A DNA stretch of 64,000 nucleotides from Bremia lactucae (Eukaryota > Oomycota > Peronosporomycetes > Peronosporales > Peronosporaceae), in the NCBI RefSeq assembly GCF_004359215.1, contig NC_090611.1:4396557-4460556 (forward strand), read 5' to 3'. Below, piece by piece: positions 1 to 10,259 of this stretch; the stretch's first letter is position 1; each line of letters begins with the position of its first letter. Both the position numbers and the translations under genes were made by a program. The notes below the pieces were generated by a model. The model saw nothing but the letters and a program-made list of their open reading frames with translations. It did not search any database and was not told the DNA's origin.

Positions 1-108
1 GAAAAAGGCACGGTTGAAGTTACAGTTGAGGAAACGGCTGACGACTTAGAAAGGCGTTTGAGGATCAGTTGTGTGATTGATTGGACAGGTGCGTGGATGG
101 GTGACTGA
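1..108 (+). CDS. Short reading frame open at the left window edge (3' end only)
   Basis: Frame 1 is open from the first base and ends at a TGA at 106-108, giving 35 codons. The peptide is acidic at first (EETADDLERRLR) and then ends WTGAWMGD. It could be the C-terminus of a gene to the left or chance open sequence. No family is recognised. The sequence from 109 to about 635 holds only short open frames with no recognisable motif. Confidence 0.15.
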   Translation, partial: EKGTVEVTVEETADDLERRLRISCVIDWTGAWMGD

Positions 109-756
109 TTGGACAGGAGTGATGGAGAACAAGAACAGTTAGTCCATCATGCTAGCACGAAAAAGATAACACTACAAACAATGTCAGAATCCTTTTATCA
201 CAGTGCCACCGACTTCCTCTCTACAGCTTGCATCATGGCAAGCGAACAGTTACAACAGGCCCAGACATGGTTTAGCCAAGTGCAAAGTCACATCACCGAA
301 TGGACAAAACTATGCCAACTACACTAAGAGTCCCCAAATTTAGTAGAAATACCGTAGGCATTCAAACAATAGAAAATACCAATTCAGTAATCAGTAGACC
401 TAGCAGTACTTGGGGCCCTGTGGCTGCCAGAAAGAGTACTGTAATATTTTGCAAGTGATGGTGGGTTGCAGCTGTGAATATATCTGATTTAGGTAGTGAA
501 TATAATGTTAAGTGCGACGTATGCTTTAAAAAAGTAGTGAATTTAATCAAAAGGTAGTGAATATAACAACTCGCTATTTTTAGCGAACAAACGTCAGAAG
601 AAAGAAGTCGTAATTTCTAAACGTACTGAACTAAAATGAGAAGAAACACGTCACCGCCGCTTGGCGCCTCCGTGTCCATCACGGAAGTTATGCCCACCTC
701 GGCCTCTCAATGACGATTACAGTATCCGACGATCCCTTCTCTGAAGACGATCGATT

Positions 757-2340
757 GTGCGCGAAGCTGGACATAATGGAAAGCCTTACACGATTATATT
801 GATTCCACTCTTTTTAAATGCAACAGCCTCTCATCGCGGTGCGATTGGAAAAATCATATTTACCTTAGAAAAAGACAGCGCCGCCCATGTCAAGTCAGTC
901 GTAATAAACAAGGACTTTCGTGGCTTGGGCTTAGCCCGTGTGCTATATATTGCTACTTTGGCAACGCTGGAAGAGAAAAAAGTCCAACGACTCTATCTCG
1001 AGGCCGAAGAAGACTCGAGTCGCTACGGGAAGTTAGTGGATCTCTACCAAAAATGGGGCTTTCACGAGCTTTCGAATGCGCAAATACTGGTTCTATACAA
1101 TGGCAACGATAGTCTACGCAAAGTACCCATGGTCTCGGTGTTTCAAAAAAGCTTTTACTTTCCGCGTGCCCCCATGGAAAGTGTTCGATTTTGTATGCTG
1201 GCCCTCCAGACGCCTGACGGCTCGTACCTTGTGGCAGAAGAAGATGGAAAGCTTACCGTCAGTGCCAAAAGTTACGGTTACATGTGGCAAACGATGCTTG
1301 GGGCCACGGGCGAAATTTGCCTTCGCAGTGTCCATGGCAAATTTCTCTGCGTGGAAGAAGATGGCACGATTTTAGCCAATCGACGCGCGAGTTCCACGTG
1401 GGAGACGTTCCAAGTGGTGCCACACGGTGACAAACCCGCGATGGACATTTCACGAGGAGTGGCACTTCGTACTTACCACGGAGGTTTTTTAAACTTGAAT
1501 GTCACGGAGAATCGGGCAGAAGTGTCAAAAGATCCCGTTTCTTGGGACGGGAGTGACATGATGAAACTCATTTGCAACAAAAATCCGAAAGATCCATTGT
1601 TTGAGAAAATCATGCGGAAATACCAAACCACGGCGTTTGTACAAGCTCAATACGCCAAGTACGGAGCTTTGCAGCATGCGCGAATGTCCATTTTAAAAGC
1701 TTGCAAATGTGTCATGGAACTTGCTGGCGATTCGAATCGAGACACGAGTTGGGTCATGAAGTACATGCTGGCGTCTGCAGGCGCAGTCAAGCAGGACGGA
1801 CACCCGGACTGGATGCAATTGCTGGTGTTTCTTCGTGCTTTGGGCATGGTCTTTTTGTGCTGGACCGACGATGAAAATGCAGTGCTGCGTAGCATTTCTG
1901 CACAAGAGTGGCTTCGTAATATTTCGACCTGGGTGGTTGGGGAGCGAATTTCGAGTTCTATTGACTTTCCAGAGCTGACTGAATTGAACGCAGACTGTTC
2001 TCGTCGTGGAAAGCGTGACAATGCATTGAATCAAGGAAAAGTGGACGATGTCTTGCTGACGTGGACTCCGGATGAATATCTTTACCGCGTGTTGTCCATG
2101 AATACGACGTCGTTGCCTGTGGAAGCTTTGGATATTATACGCTTTTGGTCTTTTAAGGCCTCGGACAGTTTTAATAAAGCCAGCGAGCCGCAGGATGTGG
2201 ACATGATGGATTGGATTGCTTCGGTTGGCAAAATTGCGCGTGTGCCAGAGCAAGTGGTGCAAAGTATCTGCGTCAACGAGGAGCTACCGTACTATTTGCT
2301 ACTCGCGGAAAAATATTTGCCCGATGCACTTCAGTGGTGA
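757..2340 (+). CDS. GNAT-like acetyltransferase domain joined to a fascin-like beta-trefoil region; 5' end probably frameshifted
   Basis: The first ~110 residues carry a GNAT acetyl-CoA binding motif A (DFRGLGLARVLY, R/Q-x-x-G-x-G/A type) followed by the usual strand-helix and a YQKWGF motif near residue 85, where GNAT proteins often read Y.k.GF. Residues ~140-265 contain repeated short beta elements (LQTPDGSYLVAEEDG, LRSVHGKFLCVEEDG, LRTYHGGFLNL), the pattern of a fascin/actin-crosslinking beta-trefoil. The remaining ~260 residues are helical and unrecognised. The open frame begins at a GTG, with an in-frame TGA at 742-744. An ATG at 710 in the next frame encodes a plausible N-terminus (MTITVSDDPFSEDD) that stops at about 800. 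A single-base loss between about 745 and 780 would explain this; it may be a real lesion or a sequencing error. Substrate and cellular site are unknown. Confidence 0.7.
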   Translation: MREAGHNGKPYTIILIPLFLNATASHRGAIGKIIFTLEKDSAAHVKSVVINKDFRGLGLARVLYIATLATLEEKKVQRLYLEAEEDSSRYGKLVDLYQKWGFHELSNAQILVLYNGNDSLRKVPMVSVFQKSFYFPRAPMESVRFCMLALQTPDGSYLVAEEDGKLTVSAKSYGYMWQTMLGATGEICLRSVHGKFLCVEEDGTILANRRASSTWETFQVVPHGDKPAMDISRGVALRTYHGGFLNLNVTENRAEVSKDPVSWDGSDMMKLICNKNPKDPLFEKIMRKYQTTAFVQAQYAKYGALQHARMSILKACKCVMELAGDSNRDTSWVMKYMLASAGAVKQDGHPDWMQLLVFLRALGMVFLCWTDDENAVLRSISAQEWLRNISTWVVGERISSSIDFPELTELNADCSRRGKRDNALNQGKVDDVLLTWTPDEYLYRVLSMNTTSLPVEALDIIRFWSFKASDSFNKASEPQDVDMMDWIASVGKIARVPEQVVQSICVNEELPYYLLLAEKYLPDALQW

Positions 2341-2437
2341 AGATGCTTCACAATAAAACTGAATAAATTTATATAAACATATTCCTTCTTTATCCTGTTT
2401 GCTAATAGCTCGGGTGTGTTGTACACTCTTTCCTCTA

Positions 2438-2920
2438 TGTAACGGGTGGAACTTTACATAAATATTATTTCCTATAAGAAATAATCGATATTATTTCCTA
2501 TAAAAAATAATCGATATTATTTCCTATTATTTCCTATATAAAATAAAATTAAGTATATTATTATTATATTTTGATAAATGAACGCAAAATTTTCTATATT
2601 ACCGTAAACAGTAAAACTGTAGCAACAAGACAACAATTCTGTCGATTGGTTTATTGGACTTTATATCAACCCTGCCAATCGATACTAGACGTACGAATGA
2701 GCGGTGCGCAAGAAGTCGCAATACATAATTTGATATTATTATATCTAAGTATGCTAAATCTCTATTTGTATTAACCTTTTAGTAGCTAAAACTTCTTAGC
2801 TACTTAAAACCTTTCTCTGCACTTCATTCACGTCAAGTATTCATAGACACCTTGATTTTACCGTAATCAGTGTAGATTAGCTAGTATTGAGGCACTACTA
2901 GCGAAAGGTGCCCCATTTTT
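2438..2920 (+). repeat. Decayed Ty3/gypsy LTR (family A), 5' LTR of element 1
   Basis: It starts TGTAACGGGTGG..TTTACA and ends ..AAAGGTGCCCC, the reverse-complement arrangement of the solo LTR at 56573-57077. Blocks in common and in the same order include the A/T-rich TTATTTCCTAT stretch, ATCAACCC(T/C)GCCAATCG, GG(T/C)GCGCAAG, the TTAGCTAC..CCTTTCTCTG block and GATTA(G/A)CTAGT. The right end is placed by comparison with the LTR ending at 7978. Both are followed by similar sequence (CCCAGTAGCACTTCGTG here, CCTGGTGGCAACTCGTAG there), the expected position of the primer-binding site. Confidence 0.7.
2462..2530 (+). repeat. 26-bp A/T-rich tandem repeat inside the LTR, about 2.6 copies
   Basis: Two consecutive 26-bp units (2462-2487 and 2488-2513) beginning ATATTATTTCCTATAA and ending ATAATCG differ by one base. 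A third, partial unit follows to 2530. This is a local expansion within the LTR U3-like region. Confidence 0.85.
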
Positions 2921-3640
2921 CCCAGTAGCACTTCGTGATTCGTTCAACGGCGTACGTATGAGCTCGGCGATAGACGCAGATTGTTCGTCTTTTTGAAAAG
3001 CAAACAACATTGTGCATACAGCTGGCCCGCCTATGGCCAAACTCATACGTTCGACCTCTTTCCATTCGAGGTCACTCAAGTAAGTAAACCTCTCACGCGC
3101 AGCATGGAGCCTTCGTGAGGGGCGGGAAAGCCCATTTCTTCTTCATCCAGGATGTCCATGTTCGATAATAACAACATGAACTCGACGTGGCCCAATGAAA
3201 GCTTGACCAGCAAGGCTCTCATCACGCAGAGATGTTGAGAGAACAGGGTGCTCAACAATGAGAACTGTTAAGCTCACTGTGACGACCCATCACACTGAGA
3301 AGTTTAAATTACGGTAGCTGTACACAAGTACAGGCAGCGTTGAAAGTCCACCATTGTGACGTAGAACCAGTTACTGACGGCTGTGCACAAGCACAGTCAG
3401 CGTCGAAAATCAATTACTTGAATAAGTCGGTGGATTGAAACACGAAACAAGAATGCTTGTATAGAAAGCAACATCCAACAAAACTTGAAGCGCCTGTCCA
3501 TAAGACACAGTGCGAAAGTCCAAATTCACTGGAGAATCGATCGTAGAGGGTCTCGCTGGTTTGCACAACCACAGCTTTAGGCTGTTGGAAAGAGTACTGC
3601 ACAAATAACTAAGGGAATAATTTCCGAATGCTTAAGGGAA

Positions 3641-3700
3641 AAGGTACCTAAGAGCTTGAGAAAGCTTAAAAAGGTACCTAAGAGCTTGAGAAAGCTTGAG
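3641..3700 (+). repeat. 30-bp direct tandem duplication
   Basis: Units 3641-3670 and 3671-3700 both read AAGGTACCTAAGAGCTTGAG plus AAAGCTT, and differ only in the last three bases. This is a recent slippage-type duplication within the decayed gag-region sequence. Confidence 0.9.
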
Positions 3701-4399
3701 GTAATAAGTCATCAGGAACCGTCGGAAATATAATCTAAAAAGAAACGGAGACATTGTATGTCTGATCAACACCAAATTAAATTATGGCGCTAATATGCTT
3801 GACCTGATAGCGTTAGAACCGAACAGGTTCTTGTATGATCTGCGTAGTGACAAAGTGAATTGGCCACGTACTCATCTTCTGTGATCTGCGTACTCGTCAC
3901 AGAAGATAAGTACGAGGCCAATATTCGGCCGGCAAAGGTGATTTCTGAGAGCGCGCGGGTTTTCAGCAGCTCGTCTATGGACGAAAGTGATTCGATGGGT
4001 AGACTTGGTTTGAACGTTTTACGTTTAAATTTTGGGAGTCGTTGAGGAACTCATTTAAACAACTAACTGATTAAATTAAAGAATGCATTCCCTGATTAAG
4101 TACCATGCGAATTGCTAAAGGCACTCGACACGAGATCGACCTGATGAAGGTTTGAAATACTGTGTCATGAAGCAGTCACAACTGATTCGTGAATAAGCAT
4201 TAGCGACCGACAAGTTCTCATCCGATCACTTAGTAGCATGCCATGAGAGGGGGACAACCTCCCCACATAGCTGTCAGACCTTCTGTGCGCGTAAAGCACG
4301 AGGGTGGCGGATTCCGCATGCATTTAATGATTAGAATGCTGCAGCGGTATACCGGTTCGAATGCCGATACCGAAGAAAGTCGTTATCATTGACTGTATG

Positions 4400-5460
4400 T
4401 CAAAGAGTACTATCTTTTCGTCCGTGGACTTGATGGATGGATTCAATAAGATCCTCATGTGTAAATAGGATCACCCGTTCACAGCAGTAAGTACGTCAAG
4501 CGGAGTCCTTTAGGAACGGCGAGGTTCCACATAGGCTTCGGGATGACCCTGCAATATTCAACAGATGTGTAACCAATCTGTTGAATACGGTGCAAAATTT
4601 CGCACCGAATTATTTTGGTGATGTCTTTGTTTTTTATCCGAGCCATGAACGGAATGTCCGACGTTAAAGAACATCGTACCCACTTCTGAAAGGATCTTAC
4701 GCTTATGTGCAAGGAGAGGTTGTAAGCAAATCTATAGAAGTGCAAGCGGGCTACCCCATTTTAGGTGCGTCGTGGGTAAATGCAGTATACGCTCTAAACT
4801 TTAAAAGACCAAGGCGATCACTGACTGACCTATTCCAGTCTATGAAAAGGGACTTCGAAAGTTACTCGGCTTAGTAGCGTACTTGCTTAAGTACTCGCGC
4901 AACTATGCAGAAATTAGAGTACAGTTTTCCTATTTGTATAAGAAAAATGTGAATTGGTCATGGAACGCTGGTTGTCAGCGTTCCCTTGAAGGTATCAAGC
5001 AAACTTGATAAAATCGCCTATCTTGGCGATTGCGGGCCAAGACAGGCCATTTCATGTGGTCTGTGACGACAGCGATTTCGCAATCGGCTATGCGATAATA
5101 CAGTATAATACAGACGGCGCAGAGCGCGTCGTCTGCTATTAGTCGCGTCAGCTTCAACTAGCTAACCAAAACTATCCAGTGCACACATAGGAATCCCGTG
5201 CCATGTAATATGCACTGGCTGGGTTTAGGGACTATCGCTTAGAAGATACACAGTTTATTGTTTACACGGACAATGCTTCATTACGTGCGGCCGTAAACTG
5301 TCCACACCTCTCGCAACGAATGGCGAGATGGTTGCCTTTATTCCCGGAGTATAATTTCCGTGGAATATAAGCCATGACCCCTTAATGTCGTCGCTGATGC
5401 TTTCCCGCTGGCCTGATCTTAAGCCGGTGGCGCAAATCAACAGTGATGATTAGTCCACTG
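4400..5460 (+). pseudogene. Reverse transcriptase and RNase H remnant of gypsy element 1
   Basis: Reading frames on the + strand give DDPAIFNRCVTNLL, then FAPNYFGDVFV at the RT active site, where Ty3/gypsy enzymes have F-D-D: the first catalytic Asp is Gly here. Next come connection-domain text KKNVNWSWNAG and, from 5030, RNase H text (PFHVVCDDSDFAIGYAIIQ, NYPVHT, QFIVYTDNASLRAAV). In-frame stops interrupt it at several places (for example after AERVVCY and NYPVHT). The block is non-functional. Confidence 0.88.
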
Positions 5461-5639
5461 TTGCAACAATAAGTGCAATGGAAACGAATGATGCAGTGTG
5501 ATAGGGGGGGGGCATTCGTCGTCAACATTACTTGACGGCGTTAGAAGATCCTATCAAGAAGATAAGGCTATTAAAGGTTTAACGGATCACCTCAGAAATC
5601 TATCACATTAACTTTAAAGGAATTGTCGAATTTGATACG

Positions 5640-5945
5640 ATCTTCATCAGATCTGTACACAACTCGCGATGGATTGCTGTATTATACAGCCATTGCTAGC
5701 GGCAAACCTCGTGTCATCATTCGCACTCATAATGATTGCGATTACGGATCTTGTATGAGTGTCACGATGCATCAATAAGGAGGCATTGTGGACGTGAGAA
5801 GAATAAGTCCTAATTTCTAGTGGCCTCGCCAGTATGAGTTTGTGTGCAATTTCATACGTGCTTGGGAGATTTGCCAATGGGTGAAGCTAGGCCTTCATCC
5901 CGGGATCCGTTACAAAATCTGTCTTTTCCGACAGAGTGTTGGCAG
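5640..5945 (+). pseudogene. Integrase N-terminal (zinc-binding) remnant of element 1
   Basis: The + strand yields YTTRDGLLYYTAIASGKPRV, then after a stop GGIVDVRRISPNF, WPRQYEFVCNFIRAWEICQ and WVKLGLHPG. This matches the family pattern of H..GH.G..KT....FYWP....V...I..C..CQ..K, which reads clearly in element 2 at 10420-10560. The HHCC ligands are partly lost. The similarity stops near 5945, where a tandem duplication begins. Confidence 0.75.
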
Positions 5946-5955
5946 TCCGTATCCT

Positions 5956-6098
5956 TCCGACCGATCAGTGCAAAGACCGTCTAATGTCGTCGGTAAGTCT
6001 GGCGACGGAGACGCTCATGATTTACGTCCGACCGTTCAGTGCAAATACCATCTAATGTCGTCTGTAAGTCATGACGACGGTGACGCTCATGATCTATG
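5956..6098 (+). repeat. 71/72-bp tandem duplication at the integrase breakpoint
   Basis: Unit 1 (5956-6026) and unit 2 (6027-6098) both begin TCCGACCG(A/T)TCAGTGCAAA and share CTAATGTCGTC.GTAAGTC and GACGCTCATGAT, with about 80 percent identity by eye. The duplication starts just where integrase similarity to element 2 ends. It keeps an open + frame from about 5842 to 6200 with no recognisable product. Confidence 0.85.
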
Positions 6099-7548
6099 TA
6101 CTCCCGCAATTGTTAAAGGTCGCGACAGTGATCATGTCTGCGAACGGTCAGGCCCAACAAGTAAGTCGGACTCGGTTCATCCCATACTCCTCATCCATTG
6201 ATGGATTCGAATGTTTGTGCGCTTTCTAGTCGAATGCTTCTTAAACCACCGCGAGCTGAAATGGATTTGAACGAATTATCTCGTTCGATGGCGAGCGTCA
6301 GAAGAGATGCACGTCCTCCAATGATAATCCCTATCGGATCACGCCTCCCTAGGGGCATGGGCTGTGCCCTATACGCAGCAGAAACAGCCCTTCATGAGAG
6401 GCAATGTATACCTACCTCTCGGGACAAAATGTGCCACTTATAGCGTGCACCGACAACAAATCTCTTATCAAACCGGCCACGTACCGTAACCAGTTTGTGA
6501 AGCCAGACCTCATGGCTTACGCTTTAAATATTCTTATGATGGTTTTCCGAGCCTGAAACAAGAGATTTACATACTTTGTACGCTTGCAAGTGTACGAAAA
6601 GACATCAATGAAGAATTCGCTTTCGTCCTCACCAGGCTTGTGAAGCCTTGATCAAGAAACGGAATTTTGTATCGTTCGTTGGTCACACTAGACCATCGAA
6701 TTAAGTTGCCTTCAGAGGGGATCGACTTGCAACGTATTGCGGGCCATCTACTTTTGATAAATGTGCTTATAAGCTAACATAATTTCAAAGTAATATTACG
6801 ACCACTTTGTTCCTGATGGTGCATTTTAGCATCATCCGTACCGTTTTTTTTCGAAGTTATCACAAGATGACTTCGATAAAACGGTCCAGGGATTCGAACA
6901 TCCGCGAGACCAATACTTGATCAGAGAAGATCTGCTCATCACTTAAAGGATAGTCTTTAATAGAGATTTAACCTTTGTTATGCATATTATGCTTCTCACG
7001 CAGCTAGCGAGCTCATATAACGCCATCTTGGCATTATAAGTGTGGAATGTAATGAGGGTCGGAGATGGAGAGAGGATTATTTAAATCGACAAATGCTACC
7101 TCAGGCTTTTTGCAAACCACAACAAGTACCCGATCATAGCACTACGGCTTTGTCAAAAGCATTATATGCTACATTTGAAAGCTGTGATACGACAAGATGA
7201 TCCAGATCAGATCGTTAGAGGGACAACACCTGCGATAATATGCAATAAATATTGCCCAATTGAATAAAAAAGCTAAGGCCTATGAAATAAGCACCACTAA
7301 CTAAGCTTGTGAATAAAAAGGTCAGCGGGGTGAGCGCATCATTTCTTCGAGAGATAACATTATATGGCGCAGCAGAGATGGCCATCAGGCATGGATTCAA
7401 AGCTCAGGGGGGTTTTACTTCGCTGACCAAAGTGGTTGTCATTATCGACTTTTAAAGGAAGTATGAGCTTTACGCTGCAACGGCTGATATTTGAAGCAGG
7501 TGTCAAAACGAAGATTTGTCGTTTCAGTATCCAGGGATAAACTTGATG

Positions 7549-7978
7549 TGTAACCAATTAGTTCGTAACATATAAAAAAATTAAATTTAAAAGGAATTAA
7601 AAGGAAAAATGTCGATTTTATCTTTATATATAGTATTGTTGCAATTATATGGCATTTCAAATCATTGTTTGATTAAAATATCTAAATTCACTTTGTCAAT
7701 CGCTGATAGACGCGCGTATGGGCGGTAAGCAATGCGTTACTTTGCAGCGTCTGAGTCTTAAGAAAAATCAGTATGTAGGAACTGAATATATCAACTAAAG
7801 TCTTACTTTTTCCATAAACTAAGCATTAGTAAGTATTCGCCTTCAGTTGCTTAGCCACGCTTAGGAACCATCCTACGCACGTCGTGTACAAAACGTTTTC
7901 GAATGCACCCTACATTTACTTACATCAGCGTAGGTTAGCTAATAGTGAGGCAGTACTAGTGTAAGCTACCCCATCACA
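7549..7978 (+). repeat. Decayed Ty3/gypsy family A LTR between elements 1 and 2
   Basis: It starts TGTAACCAATTAGTTCGTAACA, corresponding to the family start TGTAACG..CGTTACA, and ends GCTACCCCATCACA. Internal landmarks match the LTR at 2438 in order (CAATCG.TGATAGACG, GGGCGGTAAGC, TTAGCTAATAGTGAGGCA.TACTAG). It is shared: it can be the 3' LTR of element 1 and the 5' LTR of element 2. Confidence 0.65.
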
Positions 7979-8299
7979 CCTGGTGGCAACTCGTAGTCCG
8001 TTTAAGGACCAAGTACCTACCATCCAACAAGGTATGTTATATGAATAAGGACTCCTTCACACGCGTGAAGGATTCAACGCTACGCGTGAGAAGTTCACTT
8101 ACTTGACTGACCTCGAATAGATCACAGTCGAACAGATGAGCTCGACCGTTGGCGGGCCAGCTGTAAGCGAAATGTTTTTTACTATTTAAAAGACGGTCAA
8201 CATTCGAATTCGCGAGTTCATTCGACGCCGCCCGGAAAAAAATCCTACTTCACCAGCAAGGCTCTTAACAGGCAGAGTTTTTGAGAGAATAATGTGCTC

Positions 8300-8700
8300 A
8301 ACAATTAGAACTGTTGACACAGCGGCATTTACATGCTGCTGGCGGGCTGACGCATGCGCGACGACCCGAAAGCTTGAAGATTCATATTTCCAAAGTCAAG
8401 GCAGTCGAAAACGAGCCCTTGTTAATATGGTTCGTAGAATCAGACGATGTAATTAAAAACTCGCCGCATCAACGACCATGCGACGAAAGTAAAGTTTGGT
8501 ATGTTCACATAACCGAACGTGGCAAATCGTGGGCCTTATGGCGCAAGCTTCACGACCTGTTTGTGTTAAGTGGTATGAGGTCCTTAAGACTCGGCTCAGA
8601 CGAATTTTTGAGCTACGACGTGTCCTCTTTAGGTCTCGCACTGAGCTCCCGGATTTGAAACAGGGTAAGCGTGACATACAAACTTACGCCTAGCACACAG
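8300..8700 (+). pseudogene. Gag remnant of element 2
   Basis: Two overlapping frames together give the retrotransposon gag pattern: RRPESLKIHISKVKAVENE, PLLIWFVESDD and RGKSWALWRKLHDLFV in one frame, then EVLKTRLRRIFE, RTELPDLKQGKRDIQTYA in another. The last motif (LKQGK..I..Y...) is characteristic of oomycete and plant Ty3/gypsy gag. At least one frameshift near 8560-8600 separates the halves. Confidence 0.8.
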
Positions 8701-8999
8701 CATCCCTAGTAAGTATATCGGAAAAATACTTCAAAAATAAATAAGGGAGAATTTTTCAAAATACTTGAGGGGATTAATCTCCACGAATCTGATAGAAAAG
8801 TAGCCAGGAACGTGTAAAACTACGCTCCAAAGACAATACCGAGACGTTGAACTTCTTTGTAAATTGCAGATCAAGTGTATGCAGGTCCAAAATTCTATTT
8901 CATGAAGTTGTGGCCACTGCCTAGTAAACAAGCATTATTTAATTTTCCGATCGCTTAGCAGCGGGTCATGTGAGGGATCCAACTTCGCCACATAGCTGC

Positions 9000-9663
9000 G
9001 GCCACGAGAGGGTGGCGATACTGCAGGCATTCATAAATTAAATGCTGCAACGGTACGGACTTTAACTCCGGTCGAGAAGGACGCAACTATTGATAATTTT
9101 TCACAGAGTACCATCATCTCGTCCATGGATCTGATACAAGGGTCTCTCAGATACCTATGCACGAACAGGATATTCCGCTCGCAGCAGTTCACCTCAAAAG
9201 TATGCTTTGGGAATGGCTAGGTGCTTAGTAACGCCCCCGCAACGTTCAACAGAAGTGTTACCAATCTGTTGAGATTTGCACCAAGCTAATTCGATGATGG
9301 CTTCCTTCAAATCCGAGCCTTGAACGGAAACCGGATGTTGACGTGCATCGTACTAACATCGGAAGATTCTTACACTTATATAAATTCAATTCAAATATCA
9401 AGAAGTGTATATTAGCTGCAAACAAATCACCACTTGTTGGATGCGTCTTGAGCAAACACGTACGCCCTGATCCTGAAAAGATCGAGGCGTTCACCACCTG
9501 GATATTGCCAGACAATGTAAACGGACTTCGTAATCTCCTCAGCCTAGTGGCGCCCTTGCAAACAAATGCCGAAATGACAGTGCATCTTTCATGATTGCTT
9601 AAGAAAAATGTAAAGTGGTCATGGAACGCTAATTATCAGCGTTCCTTTAAGGGTATCAAGCAA
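9000..9663 (+). pseudogene. Reverse transcriptase and connection-domain remnant of element 2
   Basis: A stop precedes the active-site text FDDGF (near 9290), so both catalytic Asp codons survive here, unlike element 1. Downstream, 9360-9600 is open and reads LHLYKFNSNIKKCILA, PLVGCVLSKHVRPDPEKIEA and LPDNVNGLRNLL, then KKNVKWSWNANYQRSFKGIK up to about 9660. These are standard RT-thumb and connection motifs. The reading ends abruptly at the inversion breakpoint. Confidence 0.85.
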
Positions 9664-10242
9664 AAAGGCTTCTTCTAATGACGTCAAGCAATGTTGACGA
9701 TGGAACACTTATTGGTGCAACAGTGGGCTCATGCTCACTGTTAATTGCTGTAATATTGGGCTCATGCTCCCGGATGATTGTGCCAACAGTGGGTTTATCC
9801 TCACAGGGTTTTTTTGCACTGCCGGCCGGCGCGAAAGGGCATCAGCGACGACATTAAGGCGTCCTGATTTATATTCCACGAAAAAGTTATACTCCGCGTA
9901 GAAAGACAACCATCACGCCATTCTTTTCAAAAAATGGGAACTGCTTATGGCCGTTCGCAAATACGTATGGTCCGTTTAAACAATAAACGGCCTATTTCCC
10001 AAGACATAGGCCCTAAACCTAGCCATTGCATATCTCATGGCAAGGGGTTCCTTGTGATACACTGGGTAATTTGAGCTCAGTTGGTTAAATCTGACGCGAC
10101 TGATAGCAGACAACGCACTCTGCGCCGTATGTGTCATTTTGCATAAACGCACAGCCGTTTGCGAAATCGCTGGCGTCACAGACCACATGAAATGATCTGG
10201 CTTGGTCGGCAATCGCCAGAATTAGCGCTTGCATCAAGATTC
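9664..10242 (-). pseudogene. RNase H segment of element 2 in inverted orientation
   Basis: On the minus strand from about 10215 downward the sequence reads DHFMWSV.. / FHVVCDASDFANGCA.., then NYPVYHKEPLAMRYAMARF, LGNRPFIV, and finally EYNFFVEYKSGRLNVVADAL with SRRP at about 9830. This is the RNase H domain ending with the VVADALSRRP signature. The flanking RT and integrase are on the + strand. Breakpoints are placed by aligning to element 1: GCTTGACGTCATTAGAAGAA on the minus strand of 9668-9700 matches 5530-5550 there, and the right edge falls at about 10242. Confidence 0.9.
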
Positions 10243-10259
10243 CAGAAGATAAGCCTCTT

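Larger units (their letters stand above)
2921..7548 (+). mobile_element. Ty3/gypsy element 1, internal region, heavily decayed
   Basis: This lies between two same-orientation family A LTRs (2438-2920 and 7549-7978). Recognisable pol blocks in the expected order on the + strand are reverse transcriptase (about 4400-4990), RNase H (about 5025-5460) and the integrase zinc-binding region (about 5640-5945). All are broken by stops and frameshifts. The part before 4400 aligns in patches to element 2 (for example the GTGCTCAACAAT..AGAACTGTT block at about 3247 and 8290), so gag should lie there but is not readable. From about 6100 to 7548 I recognise no coding sequence; the integrase core seen in element 2 is missing or unrecognisable here. 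Confidence 0.8.

Noticed and set aside
109..327. 72-codon + frame near the left edge
   Set aside because: No motif, signal peptide or homologous pattern; composition looks like chance open sequence.
2462..2530. CRISPR-like array
   Set aside because: The repeats are directly adjacent without spacers, very A/T-rich, and lie inside an LTR in a eukaryotic genome.
8990..9300. Element 2 as a functional retrotransposon, because the two active-site Asp codons survive
   Set aside because: A stop directly precedes the active site, gag and integrase are frameshifted and RNase H is inverted.
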